Shown: one piece after another, positions 25,415 through 33,188 of the stretch
Layout: every line of letters begins with the position of its first letter
Numbering within the stretch: the stretch's first letter is position 1
Notes under the pieces: model-generated
What the model was told of the DNA's origin: nothing
Databases searched by the model: none
What the model saw: the letters and a program-made list of their open reading frames with translations, nothing else
Translations under genes and position numbers: made by a program
NCBI RefSeq assembly: GCF_003729955.1
Contig: NZ_RJTX01000002.1
Coordinates: 1 to 64,000 of the forward strand
DNA from: Chryseobacterium daecheongense
GTDB lineage: Bacteria; Bacteroidota; Bacteroidia; Flavobacteriales; Weeksellaceae
DNA: 64,000 nt
Direction: 5' to 3'

Positions 25415-25936
25415 CTATTGGTTCAGGATTTCCATAAATTCCTGCTTATGTTTGATGATTTCTTTTTTGGTAAGCTTATTGGCTTCGTATACTACTTTGA
25501 CTAGTTTAATATCTGCTTTGAAAACCCGTAAAGAAACAATTAATCCACTGATGAGTTCTTCAATGGTGTATTGATAGGTTCCGGTTTTGCTGAAAGACCT
25601 TTCTTTTCCTCCGGTGGTAACCAGAATATAAACTTCTTTTCCTTCTAACGGATTATATTCTCCTTCTTTCAGCCAATCCCTGTCAAAAACCTCATCAATC
25701 CATAATCTTAATAAAGGAGGCATCCCGAACCAGATGATGGGGAATTGGAAAATAAAGCGGTCATAATTTTTAAGGCGTTTTCGCTCTCTGAAAGCCGCAA
25801 TATGAAAGTCAGGGTATTCTTCATACAGATCTCTGAGCGTGTAGTGTTGATGACGAACATAGAAATTGATAAGTTCTACATTCGAATTGGAGTGTTCCAG
25901 ATAAGGATGTGCAAAAATTACCAACGTCTTTTTCAT
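25415..25936 (-). CDS. KefF/KefG-like NAD(P)H oxidoreductase, antiporter partner
   Basis: A 173-residue flavodoxin-fold quinone-reductase family protein. It opens with the FMN phosphate loop region KTLVIFAHPYLEHSNSN, then QFPIIWFGMPPLLRLWIDEVFDRDW (~77-101) and VTTGGKERSF (~118-127), all as in KefF and KefG of E. coli. There these ancillary proteins bind and are required for full activity of KefC and KefB. It precedes the antiporter gene by 3 bp on the same strand, so the operon is partner then transporter, like kefG-kefB. A role in electrophile protection is known for Kef systems and inferred here. Confidence 0.88.
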   Translation of the reverse strand: MKKTLVIFAHPYLEHSNSNVELINFYVRHQHYTLRDLYEEYPDFHIAAFRERKRLKNYDRFIFQFPIIWFGMPPLLRLWIDEVFDRDWLKEGEYNPLEGKEVYILVTTGGKERSFSKTGTYQYTIEELISGLIVSLRVFKADIKLVKVVYEANKLTKKEIIKHKQEFMEILNQ

Positions 25937-26062
25937 GAAACCTGTTTTCAGTAAAATTAATGAAATTTTACTGGATAAACTATAGAATATAAGGGTTTAT
26001 TGATTTTTTAATATTGAAAACGTAAAAAAGTAGATGTATTTTAGATTTATTAATAAAAAAAT

Positions 26063-26086
26063 CGGCCAAAAAAACTGACCGACTCT
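26063..26086 (-). terminator. Terminator of the lemA-TPM-TPM operon
   Basis: CGGCCA (26063-26068) pairs with TGACCG (26076-26081), allowing a G-U pair, and A7 at 26055-26061 gives the U-tract on the minus strand. Confidence 0.7.
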
Positions 26087-26104
26087 ATTATTTTAATATT
26101 TTCT

Positions 26105-26923
26105 TTACCATCCTCCGGATGCTCCACCGCCGCCAAAACTTCCGCCTCCGCCAAATCCACCGAATCCGCCACCACCACCGGAGCTTCCTCCACCAAATCC
26201 ACCACCGCCAAAGCTGCCAGGGAATGGGAAGAATCCACCAGGATAATTTCTGCGGCCTCTTCGGGTGATGATCACATCATCATCGTCATTAAATCCGCCG
26301 CCTCCGCCGCCACCTTTATTTTTGATGATAATAATCAGAATAATAAAAATAACGAATGCAATGATCATAATGGTTAAAACACCTGATCCATCGCCGGAAT
26401 CATTACTTTGAGTAACCAGAGGCTTAAACTTACCCTGAACGGTTTCCATAATGGCAGAAGTACCTCGATTGATTCCTTCATACCAAAGGCCCTGTTTAAA
26501 ATTGGGGGCTACAATATAATCTATGATTTGTCCTGCAACTGAGGCTGTTAGATGCTTTTCCACAGCTCTTCCTTGCTGAATAGCCATTTCTCTGTCTTCT
26601 GTAGCAATAAGAAATACCACTCCATTATCAACTCCTTTTTGTCCTATTCCCCATTTTTCACCAAACATAGTCGCTAGAAAATTGATGTCTTCTCCTTTGG
26701 TAGATGGAATAATAATGACTTCAATTTCCGTTGAGGTAGAATCCGAAAATTTAATAAGCTTATCATTAAGCTGATCCTTTTCCTGCTGGGTCAATAATCC
26801 GGCCTCATCATAGACAGGATAAAGAATCTTCGGTTTTTCAGGAATAGTATATTGTGCTGATACAATACTGTATAAGCAGATCAATAAAAATGAAAATACT
26901 ATTTTAAGAGAACGTAATTTCAT
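26105..26923 (-). CDS. TPM domain protein with Gly-rich tail (YgcG-like)
   Basis: A 272-residue membrane-anchored protein. After a signal peptide (1-23, ending IVSAQ) comes a TPM domain (~35-165, including VYDEAGLLTQQEKDQLNDKL and EVIIIPST) and then one transmembrane segment (~180-200, IMIIAFVIFIILIIII). The tail after ~203 is an extreme Gly-rich run, mostly GGG with Phe and Ser, as seen in YgcG and in plant TLP18.3-like proteins. TPM domains are linked to photosystem repair in plants; the bacterial role is unknown. It is the last gene of a lemA-TPM-TPM operon and overlaps the preceding gene by 20 bp. Confidence 0.85.
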   Translation of the reverse strand: MKLRSLKIVFSFLLICLYSIVSAQYTIPEKPKILYPVYDEAGLLTQQEKDQLNDKLIKFSDSTSTEIEVIIIPSTKGEDINFLATMFGEKWGIGQKGVDNGVVFLIATEDREMAIQQGRAVEKHLTASVAGQIIDYIVAPNFKQGLWYEGINRGTSAIMETVQGKFKPLVTQSNDSGDGSGVLTIMIIAFVIFIILIIIIKNKGGGGGGGFNDDDDVIITRRGRRNYPGGFFPFPGSFGGGGFGGGSSGGGGGFGGFGGGGSFGGGGASGGW

Positions 26924-27332
26924 TAGGAAGTTCGTTGTGGTTTTCCCCTTCTACAGGAAAATGTTTTTTAAGTTCGAGACCTGTTTCCAGGATGGCACTT
27001 TTCAAAGCCTTGTAATAATTTCCTTTGGAAAATTCTGAGGTGATATAGTCGTGCAAACGATCCCAGTAAGATTGATGCACTTTTTCATGAATTCCGGTAT
27101 CCCCAATAATGGTAAGATATTTTTGTTCAAAATTCACATGAAAGAGCACAGCATTCCTTTCGGCAGTTTTATTCATACATAGCTTTTTGAAAACTTCAAA
27201 TGCGGTTTGTGCGTTTTGAGTCTCCGTATTCGAGTCTATATGCACTCGTATTTCGCCTGTAGAATGTTCTTCTGCTGACTGAATAGCTTCCACAAGGGAA
27301 GCTATTTGTTGATCTGTTAGAAATTGGTTCAT
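26904..27332 (-). CDS. TPM domain protein, cytoplasmic-looking
   Basis: A 142-residue protein with one TPM domain and no signal peptide. The family features are QIASLVEAIQSAEEHSTGEIRVHID near the start, and KLCMNKTAERNAVLFHVNFEQKYLTIIGDTGIHEKV in the core. It lies between lemA and the second TPM gene, sharing one base with the lemA stop codon (TAATG) and overlapping the next gene by 20 bp, so translation is probably coupled. Function is unknown; it may act with the membrane-bound TPM partner. Confidence 0.85.
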   Translation of the reverse strand: MNQFLTDQQIASLVEAIQSAEEHSTGEIRVHIDSNTETQNAQTAFEVFKKLCMNKTAERNAVLFHVNFEQKYLTIIGDTGIHEKVHQSYWDRLHDYITSEFSKGNYYKALKSAILETGLELKKHFPVEGENHNELPNEITFS

Positions 27333-27940
27333 TATTCCGAGAAAACTTCAGGGGCTTTGTTGGCTCCTGCATCAGCTTTGAATAAAGGTTTTTCTTTAAA
27401 GTTGGTAAAGTTGGCCAAAATATTATTCGGGAACTGCTTGATGGAAGTATTGTAATCCTTCACAGCATTGTTATAATACACAGTTTCCGTTCTGATACTG
27501 TTTTCGATAGCAATGTATTCTCTTTGGAAGTTAATATACTGCTGGTCAGCTTTTAAGTTAGGATATTGTTCCACCACAGCCATCAATCTGCTTAAAGCAC
27601 CCGTAAGTTCTCCTTGTGCAGCCTGGAATTTAGCCATATCTGCTTCAGTCATATTGGTAGGGTCAATGTTGATGGAAGTTGCTTTAGAACGTGCCTCAAC
27701 AACTTTTGTCAATGTTTCCTGCTCAAATTTTGAATATGATTTTACCGTTCTTTCCAGGTTCGGGATCAGATTAGCTCTTTTCTGGTATACGGTCTCTACA
27801 TTAGACCATTTTGCGTTTACCCCTTGTTCTTGGGCTACGAAATTATTATACCCGTTTTTACCCCAGAAAAATATGATGGCAACAATAATAAGAAGAGCGA
27901 TACCTATAGTTCCTGCGCTCAGACAGCCTTTGTTTCTCAT
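27332..27940 (-). CDS. lemA: LemA family protein
   Basis: A 202-residue LemA protein with one N-terminal transmembrane segment (residues ~9-26, GTIGIALLIIVAIIFFW) and a long helical domain outside. Conserved LemA motifs are visible: FVAQEQGVNAKWSNVETVYQKRANLIPNLERTVK and YNTSIKQFPNNILANF. The function is not established. The first gene of the lemA-TPM-TPM operon, a common arrangement. It is divergent from folA over 73 bp, with TATATTTG on the minus strand at 27971-27978 as its -7 box. Confidence 0.92.
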   Translation of the reverse strand: MRNKGCLSAGTIGIALLIIVAIIFFWGKNGYNNFVAQEQGVNAKWSNVETVYQKRANLIPNLERTVKSYSKFEQETLTKVVEARSKATSINIDPTNMTEADMAKFQAAQGELTGALSRLMAVVEQYPNLKADQQYINFQREYIAIENSIRTETVYYNNAVKDYNTSIKQFPNNILANFTNFKEKPLFKADAGANKAPEVFSE

Positions 27941-27970
27941 AGTTTATTTTTTTTAAATTTTTGTGCTAAC

Positions 27971-27998
27971 CAAATATACAAATTATGTGCTAATTTTG
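27971..27998. promoter_or_regulatory. Back-to-back -7 boxes of lemA and folA
   Basis: On the minus strand, TATATTTG at 27971-27978 points to lemA. On the plus strand, TAATTTTG at 27991-27998 points to folA, 15 bp before its ATG. The boxes are 12 bp apart, so the two promoters overlap and may compete. Confidence 0.5.
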
Positions 27999-28013
27999 TG
28001 AAAAATTATTTTA

Positions 28014-28508
28014 ATGGTAACAATAGTGGTGGCAATGGGAGAGAAAAATGAAATTGGTTCAAACAATCAGCTTCTCTGGCATCTTCCGAAAGATTTAAAA
28101 CATTTTAAAGATCTCACTTCGGGACATCCGGTGATCATGGGTAGAAAAACCTATGAAAGTATAGGGAAACCTCTTCCGAATCGTACCAATATTGTTATTT
28201 CAAGACAGAAAGACTGGTTTGAAGAAGGCATCCTGATCGTAGGAAGTATTAAAGAGGCCGTGAAATTCGCTAGAAAAATCGATGAAGAAGTGTTTATCAT
28301 TGGCGGTGGAAACATCTATGAACAGACGATGGATATTACGGATAAGCTGGAAGTCACTTTAGTAAAAGCGGATTTGGAAGCAGATACGTTTTTTCCTGAA
28401 ATCGATAATAAAATCTGGATGAAGACACAGGAAGTTTGCCATGAGAAGGATGAGAAAAACCCTTATGATTTCTGCTTTCAGACCTATGAAAAAATCAAGA
28501 GCGAATAG
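28014..28508 (+). CDS. folA: Dihydrofolate reductase
   Basis: A 164-residue dihydrofolate reductase, which makes tetrahydrofolate for one-carbon metabolism and is the trimethoprim target. Diagnostic regions are IVVAMGEKNEIGSNNQLLWHLPKDLKHFK (residues 4-32, substrate and NADPH loops), VIMGRKTYESIG (41-52), and VFIIGGGNIYEQTM (about 92-105). The acidic residue in the active site is Asp27 in LPKDLKHF. Length is typical for bacterial FolA. thyA is not in the window. It has its own promoter. Confidence 0.95.
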   Translation: MVTIVVAMGEKNEIGSNNQLLWHLPKDLKHFKDLTSGHPVIMGRKTYESIGKPLPNRTNIVISRQKDWFEEGILIVGSIKEAVKFARKIDEEVFIIGGGNIYEQTMDITDKLEVTLVKADLEADTFFPEIDNKIWMKTQEVCHEKDEKNPYDFCFQTYEKIKSE

Positions 28509-28518
28509 CTGTTAAAAT

Positions 28519-28553
28519 CTAATATGTAACCTCTAGCTTCTAACCTCTAAATT
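28519..28553. repeat. Tandem heptamer array, copy 1 (TAGAnnn units on the minus strand)
   Basis: Five 7-bp units in a row: CTAATAT, GTAACCT, CTAGCTT, CTAACCT, CTAAATT. Read on the minus strand they follow TAGAnnn. It starts 10 bp after the folA stop codon and ends next to the -7 box of the following gene. The same unit occurs at 55027-55054 and 63649-63683. Confidence 0.6.
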
Positions 28554-28556
28554 TTT

Positions 28557-28564
28557 TATCTTTG
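28557..28564 (+). promoter_or_regulatory. -7 box of the gene at 28583
   Basis: TATCTTTG, 18 bp before ATG 28583, directly after the heptamer array. Confidence 0.5.
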
Positions 28565-28582
28565 CACTTCTAAATTGTAATA

Positions 28583-29152
28583 ATGAACAAGTATATAAAA
28601 ATTGTAGTTGCGGCACTTCTTATTCTTACCGGAACCTACATGATGTTTTTTACCAGAAACCTGGGTTGGGGAGTTGTAATTTTCCTTCTGGCTGCAATCC
28701 CTATTTTTCTTTTCTTCAAAAATGAAAATATCCTTTTGGCATTTTGGCAGCTAAGAAAACAGAATATGGAAAAAGCTTCCAAGTTTTTGAATAATATTAC
28801 CAATTACCAATCTCAGCTTCATAAATCCCAATATGGTTATTACCACTATCTTCAGGGATTAACTTTAGCTCAGGAGCATCCTACGAAAGTGGAACCTTTG
28901 ATGAGAAAAGCTTTGGAGTATGGATTGAATATGAAGCACGACAGAGCAATGGCTACTTTAAATCTGGCTGCTGCAGCTATTTCCAAAGGAAGAAAGCAGG
29001 AAGGGCAGAAATTACTGGAGGAAGCCAAAAGATTAGACAGTGCTGGAATGATGACAGATCAGATCAAAATGATGAAGGACCAGTTGAAAATGCCTTCCAT
29101 GCAAAAGCATATGCACAACCCGAATATGAGACAAAGAGGAAAATTCTTCTAA
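28583..29152 (+). CDS. Membrane protein with TPR-like helices, unknown function
   Basis: A 189-residue protein with two transmembrane segments at ~5-25 and ~28-46 (KIVVAALLILTGTYMMFF and WGVVIFLLAAIPIFLFF). The cytoplasmic part is helical, with a TPR-like pair around YGYYHYLQGLTLAQEHPTKVEPLMRKALEYG and RAMATLNLAAAAISKGRKQEGQKLLEEAKRLD. The C-terminus is Met-, Lys- and Gln-rich. No specific family function is known to me. It may recruit partners to the inner membrane, an inference from the TPR-like helices. Confidence 0.75.
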   Translation: MNKYIKIVVAALLILTGTYMMFFTRNLGWGVVIFLLAAIPIFLFFKNENILLAFWQLRKQNMEKASKFLNNITNYQSQLHKSQYGYYHYLQGLTLAQEHPTKVEPLMRKALEYGLNMKHDRAMATLNLAAAAISKGRKQEGQKLLEEAKRLDSAGMMTDQIKMMKDQLKMPSMQKHMHNPNMRQRGKFF

Positions 29153-29166
29153 GCCAAATAAAATAT

Positions 29167-29192
29167 AAGCACCTCTGAAAAGGTGCTTTTTT
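29167..29192 (+). terminator. Terminator after the TPR-like membrane protein gene
   Basis: AAGCACCT (29167-29174) and AGGTGCTT (29181-29188) with loop CTGAAA, followed by a T-run. Confidence 0.8.
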
Positions 29193-29209
29193 ATGTTTTA
29201 AAATTAAGA

Positions 29210-29842
29210 TTACATTTCCGAATTATTTTCGTATCCATAGAACTTAGGCATTTGCCAATGGTATTTTACGGCCAATGTTCTTATCGCAACAATCAATAAA
29301 ATAGTGAATACCTGAACAATGGTATAGGAAAGAGAGGTGAATTTCGTCATCAATAAAAATACAGACCCTCCCACAATACAAGCGGTAGCGTAGATTTCTT
29401 TCCTAAAGATCAATGGGATCCTGTTGAGCAGAATATCCCGGATAATTCCTCCAAAACACCCAGTAATGGTTCCTAATGCAATACATATCAAAGGATGGAT
29501 ATCCGCATTAAGCCCTTTCTGAACCCCAATAATGGTAAAAAGGCCAAGCCCGAAGCTGTCAAAAATAAACAGGGTAACCTTAAAGTTTTTTTCCATGGAT
29601 TTAAAGATCATGGAAAATATACTGGTGATCAGAATAACAGCACAGGTTAACAGATCATGCATCCAGAAAACCGGAATATCTAATAATAAGTCTCTCACAG
29701 TTCCGCCACCTACAGAAGTTACGAAGGCAATAATAAGCACTCCAAATGGGTCAAGACGTTTTTGCATCGCTGCAAAACTTCCCGACATCGCAAAGGAAAT
29801 GGTTCCCAGGACTTCTATGGCAAAATTGAACTGTTCGTGCAT
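29210..29842 (-). CDS. TRIC cation channel family protein (UPF0126)
   Basis: A 210-residue inner-membrane protein of the prokaryotic TRIC (YadS/YicG) family, potassium-permeable channels. About seven hydrophobic segments are seen, in two homologous halves. The conserved motifs GTISFAMSGSFAAMQKRLDPFGVLIIAFVTSVGGGTVRDLLL (first half) and GTITGCFGGIIRDILLNRIPLIF (second half) are both present, each with the GG-RD signature. Length is typical. The gene stands alone; a heptamer array follows it upstream. Confidence 0.9.
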   Translation of the reverse strand: MHEQFNFAIEVLGTISFAMSGSFAAMQKRLDPFGVLIIAFVTSVGGGTVRDLLLDIPVFWMHDLLTCAVILITSIFSMIFKSMEKNFKVTLFIFDSFGLGLFTIIGVQKGLNADIHPLICIALGTITGCFGGIIRDILLNRIPLIFRKEIYATACIVGGSVFLLMTKFTSLSYTIVQVFTILLIVAIRTLAVKYHWQMPKFYGYENNSEM

Positions 29843-29851
29843 ATAGTAAAA

Positions 29852-29933
29852 ATGATAAATGATAATTGATGAATGATTTCTTCATAAGCAAATTGTCTAC
29901 TATTCTATCAATTATCATTTATCGCTTATCAAT
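29852..29933. repeat. Inverted pair of heptamer arrays (GATAnnn family)
   Basis: The left half is ATGATAA, ATGATAA, TTGATGA, ATGATTT (29852-29879). The right half is TATCAAT, TATCATT, TATCGCT, TATCAAT (29906-29933), which is the same unit type in the reverse orientation. The two halves contain a perfect 17-bp inverted repeat (29854-29870 with 29907-29923) around a 36-bp spacer. It fills the 99-bp gap between the TRIC channel gene start and the coaD stop codon, and could also act as a hairpin. Confidence 0.6.
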
Positions 29934-29941
29934 TAGTTTGA

Positions 29942-30406
29942 TTATTTCTCCACTCTTACCGAATCCGGAACCAATAATTCGTATTCTCCTCCGTGGTTGA
30001 TGATCTCTCTCACAATACTGCTGCTGATGAAAGATTTTCCTGATGAGGTTAAAAGAAATACGGTTTCCAGTTTTTTATGAGCCAATGTTCTGTTGGTATG
30101 AGCGATTGCTTTTTCAAATTCAAAGTCGGCGGGATTTCTTAGTCCGCGAATGATGAATTGTGCGTTTTTCTCAAAACAGTAATCTACCGTTAAACCTTCA
30201 AAATAATCTACTTCCACATTAGGAAATTCGGCAACGGAATTTTGAATGAACTCCATTCTTTTTTCCAGAGGGAACATATATTTTTTCTGAGAATTCTGCC
30301 CGATGGCGATGATCAGTTTATCAAAAAGCGGAGCAGCTCTTTCGATAATATCGTAATGTCCAAGAGTAATGGGGTCAAATGATCCCGGGAAAACAGCAAT
30401 TTTCAT
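29942..30406 (-). CDS. coaD: Phosphopantetheine adenylyltransferase
   Basis: A 154-residue nucleotidyl transferase catalysing the fourth step of coenzyme A synthesis (ATP + 4'-phosphopantetheine to dephospho-CoA). The signature GSFDPITLGHYDIIERA near the start contains the T-x-G-H nucleotide-binding motif, and SGKSFISSSIVRE holds the second ATP-binding motif (ISSSxVR). Length is normal. It is the last gene of the ddl - unknown - coaD operon, separated by 3 bp from the preceding gene. Confidence 0.95.
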   Translation of the reverse strand: MKIAVFPGSFDPITLGHYDIIERAAPLFDKLIIAIGQNSQKKYMFPLEKRMEFIQNSVAEFPNVEVDYFEGLTVDYCFEKNAQFIIRGLRNPADFEFEKAIAHTNRTLAHKKLETVFLLTSSGKSFISSSIVREIINHGGEYELLVPDSVRVEK

Positions 30407-30409
30407 ATC

Positions 30410-30865
30410 CTAGTTGTTTTCGTTTGATTTTTCATAGAACAGCCTTAGATTCTCCATATTCAGGCTACAGTCGTTATTGAGAACATGATTGGAAGAAAGA
30501 TTTAATATCAAATCATTTCTACCTATAATTTTTGAATTTTTGTAAAGCTTATCAATCGGATGAAATTTAATTTTGCTTTCAAAATTTCCACTTTCATTTT
30601 TCCTGATCACTCCTGAAAACAAGACGATGTTATCCAAGTTGATAATTTCAAAGTAATTAGGAACTTTTACACCATCTATCACTACATCATTTTTTTTAAT
30701 GTAATTAAAGCATTTTTTTTCATCCAGAAATATAGCATCAGTAGAGAAATTAACTTGCTTTGGTTCAAGGGTGTTTTTGGGAAGATCTAGTTTAAGAGTT
30801 TCTATACTTTTCTGAGCGAAGGATAGAGCCGGGATCAGCAATATAATAGCAAATATTCTCTTCAT
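30410..30865 (-). CDS. Secreted protein of unknown function in the ddl-coaD operon
   Basis: A 151-residue protein with a signal peptide (residues 1-17, ending LSFAQK). It is not recognised as any known family. The mature part is rich in Lys and Asn with alternating hydrophobic residues, and has two Cys (near 53 and 133) that could form a disulfide. It shares one base with ddl (TAATG) and lies 3 bp before coaD, so it is translated with them. A periplasmic place is inferred. Its presence between a cell-wall enzyme and a CoA enzyme is not explained. Confidence 0.75.
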   Translation of the reverse strand: MKRIFAIILLIPALSFAQKSIETLKLDLPKNTLEPKQVNFSTDAIFLDEKKCFNYIKKNDVVIDGVKVPNYFEIINLDNIVLFSGVIRKNESGNFESKIKFHPIDKLYKNSKIIGRNDLILNLSSNHVLNNDCSLNMENLRLFYEKSNENN

Positions 30866-31854
30866 TACTTTTGCTTATTAAATGCTTTTTCCACTTCGTT
30901 TCCGCAAAGGTCTGTAATAGAAATCCCGTAATGTCTTGCCTGCTGAGGTAAAATACTTGCAGGGGAGAATCCCGGATTGGTATTCATTTCCAGCATGTAG
31001 GGAATGCCGTCCATTAAAATATATTCACTGCGTGAAAATCCGCTCATTCCTAAAGAATCGTAAGCTCTTTTGGCAATTTCTTCTACTCTGATCCTTGTTG
31101 CATCATCAATTCTTGCAGGAGTAATTTCTTCCGAAGCTCCTTCATATTTAGCTTCATAATCGAAGAATTCATTAGTAGGAACTATTTCGGTAATTCCCAA
31201 TACAATTGTTTCGCCTTTAAAATCGATAACACCAACGGAAACTTCCATTCCGTCCAGGAAACTTTCAATTAAAATCTCATCATCTTCTTTGAAAGCAACT
31301 TCAGTAGCCGCGATCAATTCTGATTTCTCTTTTACTTTTGTAATCCCCAGAGAAGAACCAGATTGGTTCGGTTTTACAAAAAGAGGAAGGTGCAGCTTTT
31401 CCACAATCTCATCTACATTAATGTTTTCCCCTTTTCTCAGGTAAATGCTTTTGGCAGAAGGAATTCCATATTTTGATAATACGGCAAGGGTATCTTTTTT
31501 ATTGAACGTTAATGCACTTTGATAAAAATCACATCCTGTATAGGTTTGTCCAATAGCATCCCAGTATGCCTGCAGAATGCCGTTTTCTCCCGGTGTTCCG
31601 TGAATAATATTGAAGCACACATCAAATTTCAATGTTTCATTGTTCTCCAAGGTCACGGAAAAATCTCCTTTGTTAATGGCATATTTCTTATCATTTTCAT
31701 CTAAAAAATACCATTCATCTTTAAGGATAACCACTTTATATACATTATATAGATTTCTGTCTAAAGAATCATAGATCAATTGACCGCTTTTCAAGGAAAC
31801 CACATATTCGTCGGAATAGCCTCCCATGACTACGGCAACACTTTTTTTGTTCAT
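30865..31854 (-). CDS. ddl: D-alanine--D-alanine ligase
   Basis: A 329-residue (counted from the second Met) ATP-grasp enzyme that joins two D-Ala for peptidoglycan precursors. The N-terminal VAVVMGGYSDEYVVSLKSG and HGTPGENGILQAYWDAIGQTYTG are the substrate-binding loops. LFVKPNQSGSSLGITKVK is the ATP-grasp phosphate loop, and LEMNTNPGFSPASILPQQ carries the metal-binding Glu and Asn. The frame also has a Met at 31860; the second ATG (31854) is slightly preferred. It heads the ddl - unknown - coaD operon and is divergent from the PASTA gene. Confidence 0.95.
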   Translation of the reverse strand: MNKKSVAVVMGGYSDEYVVSLKSGQLIYDSLDRNLYNVYKVVILKDEWYFLDENDKKYAINKGDFSVTLENNETLKFDVCFNIIHGTPGENGILQAYWDAIGQTYTGCDFYQSALTFNKKDTLAVLSKYGIPSAKSIYLRKGENINVDEIVEKLHLPLFVKPNQSGSSLGITKVKEKSELIAATEVAFKEDDEILIESFLDGMEVSVGVIDFKGETIVLGITEIVPTNEFFDYEAKYEGASEEITPARIDDATRIRVEEIAKRAYDSLGMSGFSRSEYILMDGIPYMLEMNTNPGFSPASILPQQARHYGISITDLCGNEVEKAFNKQK

Positions 31855-31876
31855 AAGCATATAGTATCAATTAAGG

Positions 31877-31884
31877 CAAATTTA
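31877..31884 (-). promoter_or_regulatory. -7 box of the ddl operon
   Basis: Reads TAAATTTG on the minus strand, 16-22 bp before the two possible ATGs. The distance supports a short leader. Confidence 0.5.
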
Positions 31885-31976
31885 ATGAAATTATGTATTG
31901 TAATATGGGAAAATCAGAAATTTTAAAATGAAAAATGAAATGTGTTAAATAAAAATCACATTCTAAAATTATTAAT

Positions 31977-31984
31977 TATATTTG
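31977..31984 (+). promoter_or_regulatory. -7 box of the PASTA protein gene
   Basis: TATATTTG, 26 bp before ATG 32011. The gene frame is open back to a GTG at 31942, which lies upstream of this box, so the ATG is used as start. Confidence 0.55.
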
Positions 31985-32010
31985 CCGTTATAATTAAAGT
32001 ATTTTTAAGT

Positions 32011-33117
32011 ATGCTTAAATCACTTTTCAATTGGAAAGTTTTACTGAACTTATTAGTAGCCATAGGGGTTTTCGTGGGGTTGGTCTGGCTTACATTTCGT
32101 TGGTTGGAATACCATACCAATCATGGCCAGGAAATACCGGTTCCCAATGTTGTTAACAAATCTGTACATGATGCTATCAAAATATTAGATGATGCGGGAC
32201 TGGAATATGAAGTAGACAGTTTTAAATATGATCCTAAATACAGACCTTTTCAGGTATTGCAGGTGTATCCTTCACCAGGATCACGTGTAAAAGACGGAAG
32301 AGCTATTCAATTAAGAGTAAATCCTAAAACCTGGGCTAAAGTTGCTGTTCCGGATATTATCAATAAATATTCAGGATTAGCTTTCCAGAGATTGGATCAG
32401 GTGGGATTAAAAGTAGGAGACACTCTTTTTGAACCAAGCATACAGAAAGATGCGGTTCTGAGAGTTTTATTCAAAGGGAATCCTATTAAGCCGGGATCAT
32501 TATTGCCAAGATTCTCTACCATTGATGTTGTTATCGGTTCAGGTCCTATGAGAAATATCTCTATTCCAAATGTTGTGGGATTAACTGTGAAAGAAGCAAG
32601 AGGCGTAATTGCGAGAAGCATGTTTGAAGTAGGATTGGTAGAACATGAAGATGGAGGTAAAGATGAATCTGATATTATTTATTATCAGGATCCTGCCGCA
32701 GGCGATGTCCGGGATCAGGGAATGCAGATGGATCTCTGGGCAAGTAAAAAGACTCCGGCCGAACTGCGTGATAAAATAGAACAGTTGAATTCCGTGTACC
32801 GTATGAAAGTCGATACTTCTCTGCCTCCGATACGATATGAAGAGGTTCCTGCTCATCCGACGCCGAATTATGAGCAAGCGCCACCTCCGGTAGTTCCAAA
32901 ACCGGAACCAGCCAAAACGGAAGCTCCAAAAACAACAACCAGCAATACGAAGCCTGCTGCATCAACTTCTACTGCTGCTAAAACTGATAATAAGCCTAAA
33001 ACCACTGCCACCGGAACTTCGGGAAGCGGTTCCAATACAGGTAGCAATAATAAAACAACAACTACCACTCAACAAACGGCTCCAAAGCCAAAAGCTAAAA
33101 AGGTAGTCGTAGAATAA
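32011..33117 (+). CDS. Membrane-anchored protein with three PASTA domains
   Basis: A 368-residue protein with one transmembrane segment (about residues 10-28, LLNLLVAIGVFVGLVWLTF) and three PASTA repeats, each starting VPNVV, VPDII or IPNVV (roughly 43-105, 110-180, 185-255). PASTA domains bind muropeptides or beta-lactams in penicillin-binding proteins and Ser/Thr kinases. Here there is no kinase or transpeptidase domain, so it may sense or bind peptidoglycan. The last ~100 residues are a Pro/Thr/Ala/Lys-rich tail. It is divergent from ddl and followed by rluD. Confidence 0.88.
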   Translation: MLKSLFNWKVLLNLLVAIGVFVGLVWLTFRWLEYHTNHGQEIPVPNVVNKSVHDAIKILDDAGLEYEVDSFKYDPKYRPFQVLQVYPSPGSRVKDGRAIQLRVNPKTWAKVAVPDIINKYSGLAFQRLDQVGLKVGDTLFEPSIQKDAVLRVLFKGNPIKPGSLLPRFSTIDVVIGSGPMRNISIPNVVGLTVKEARGVIARSMFEVGLVEHEDGGKDESDIIYYQDPAAGDVRDQGMQMDLWASKKTPAELRDKIEQLNSVYRMKVDTSLPPIRYEEVPAHPTPNYEQAPPPVVPKPEPAKTEAPKTTTSNTKPAASTSTAAKTDNKPKTTATGTSGSGSNTGSNNKTTTTTQQTAPKPKAKKVVVE

Positions 33118-33141
33118 TTTGTATTCATGATAAAAATTATG

Positions 33142-33171
33142 GGCTTCAACTTTCTAATGTTGGAGCCTTTT
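33142..33171 (+). terminator. Terminator after the PASTA protein gene
   Basis: GGCTTCAAC (33142-33150) and GTTGGAGCC (33159-33167) with one G-U pair, then TTTT. A moderate hairpin before rluD. Confidence 0.65.
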
Positions 33172-33188
33172 GTATAAAAATAAGAGTA

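Noticed and set aside
26050..26238. Separate small gene in the Gly-rich region
   Set aside because: It is the other frame of the Gly-rich tail of the TPM protein, produced by the repeated GGN codons.
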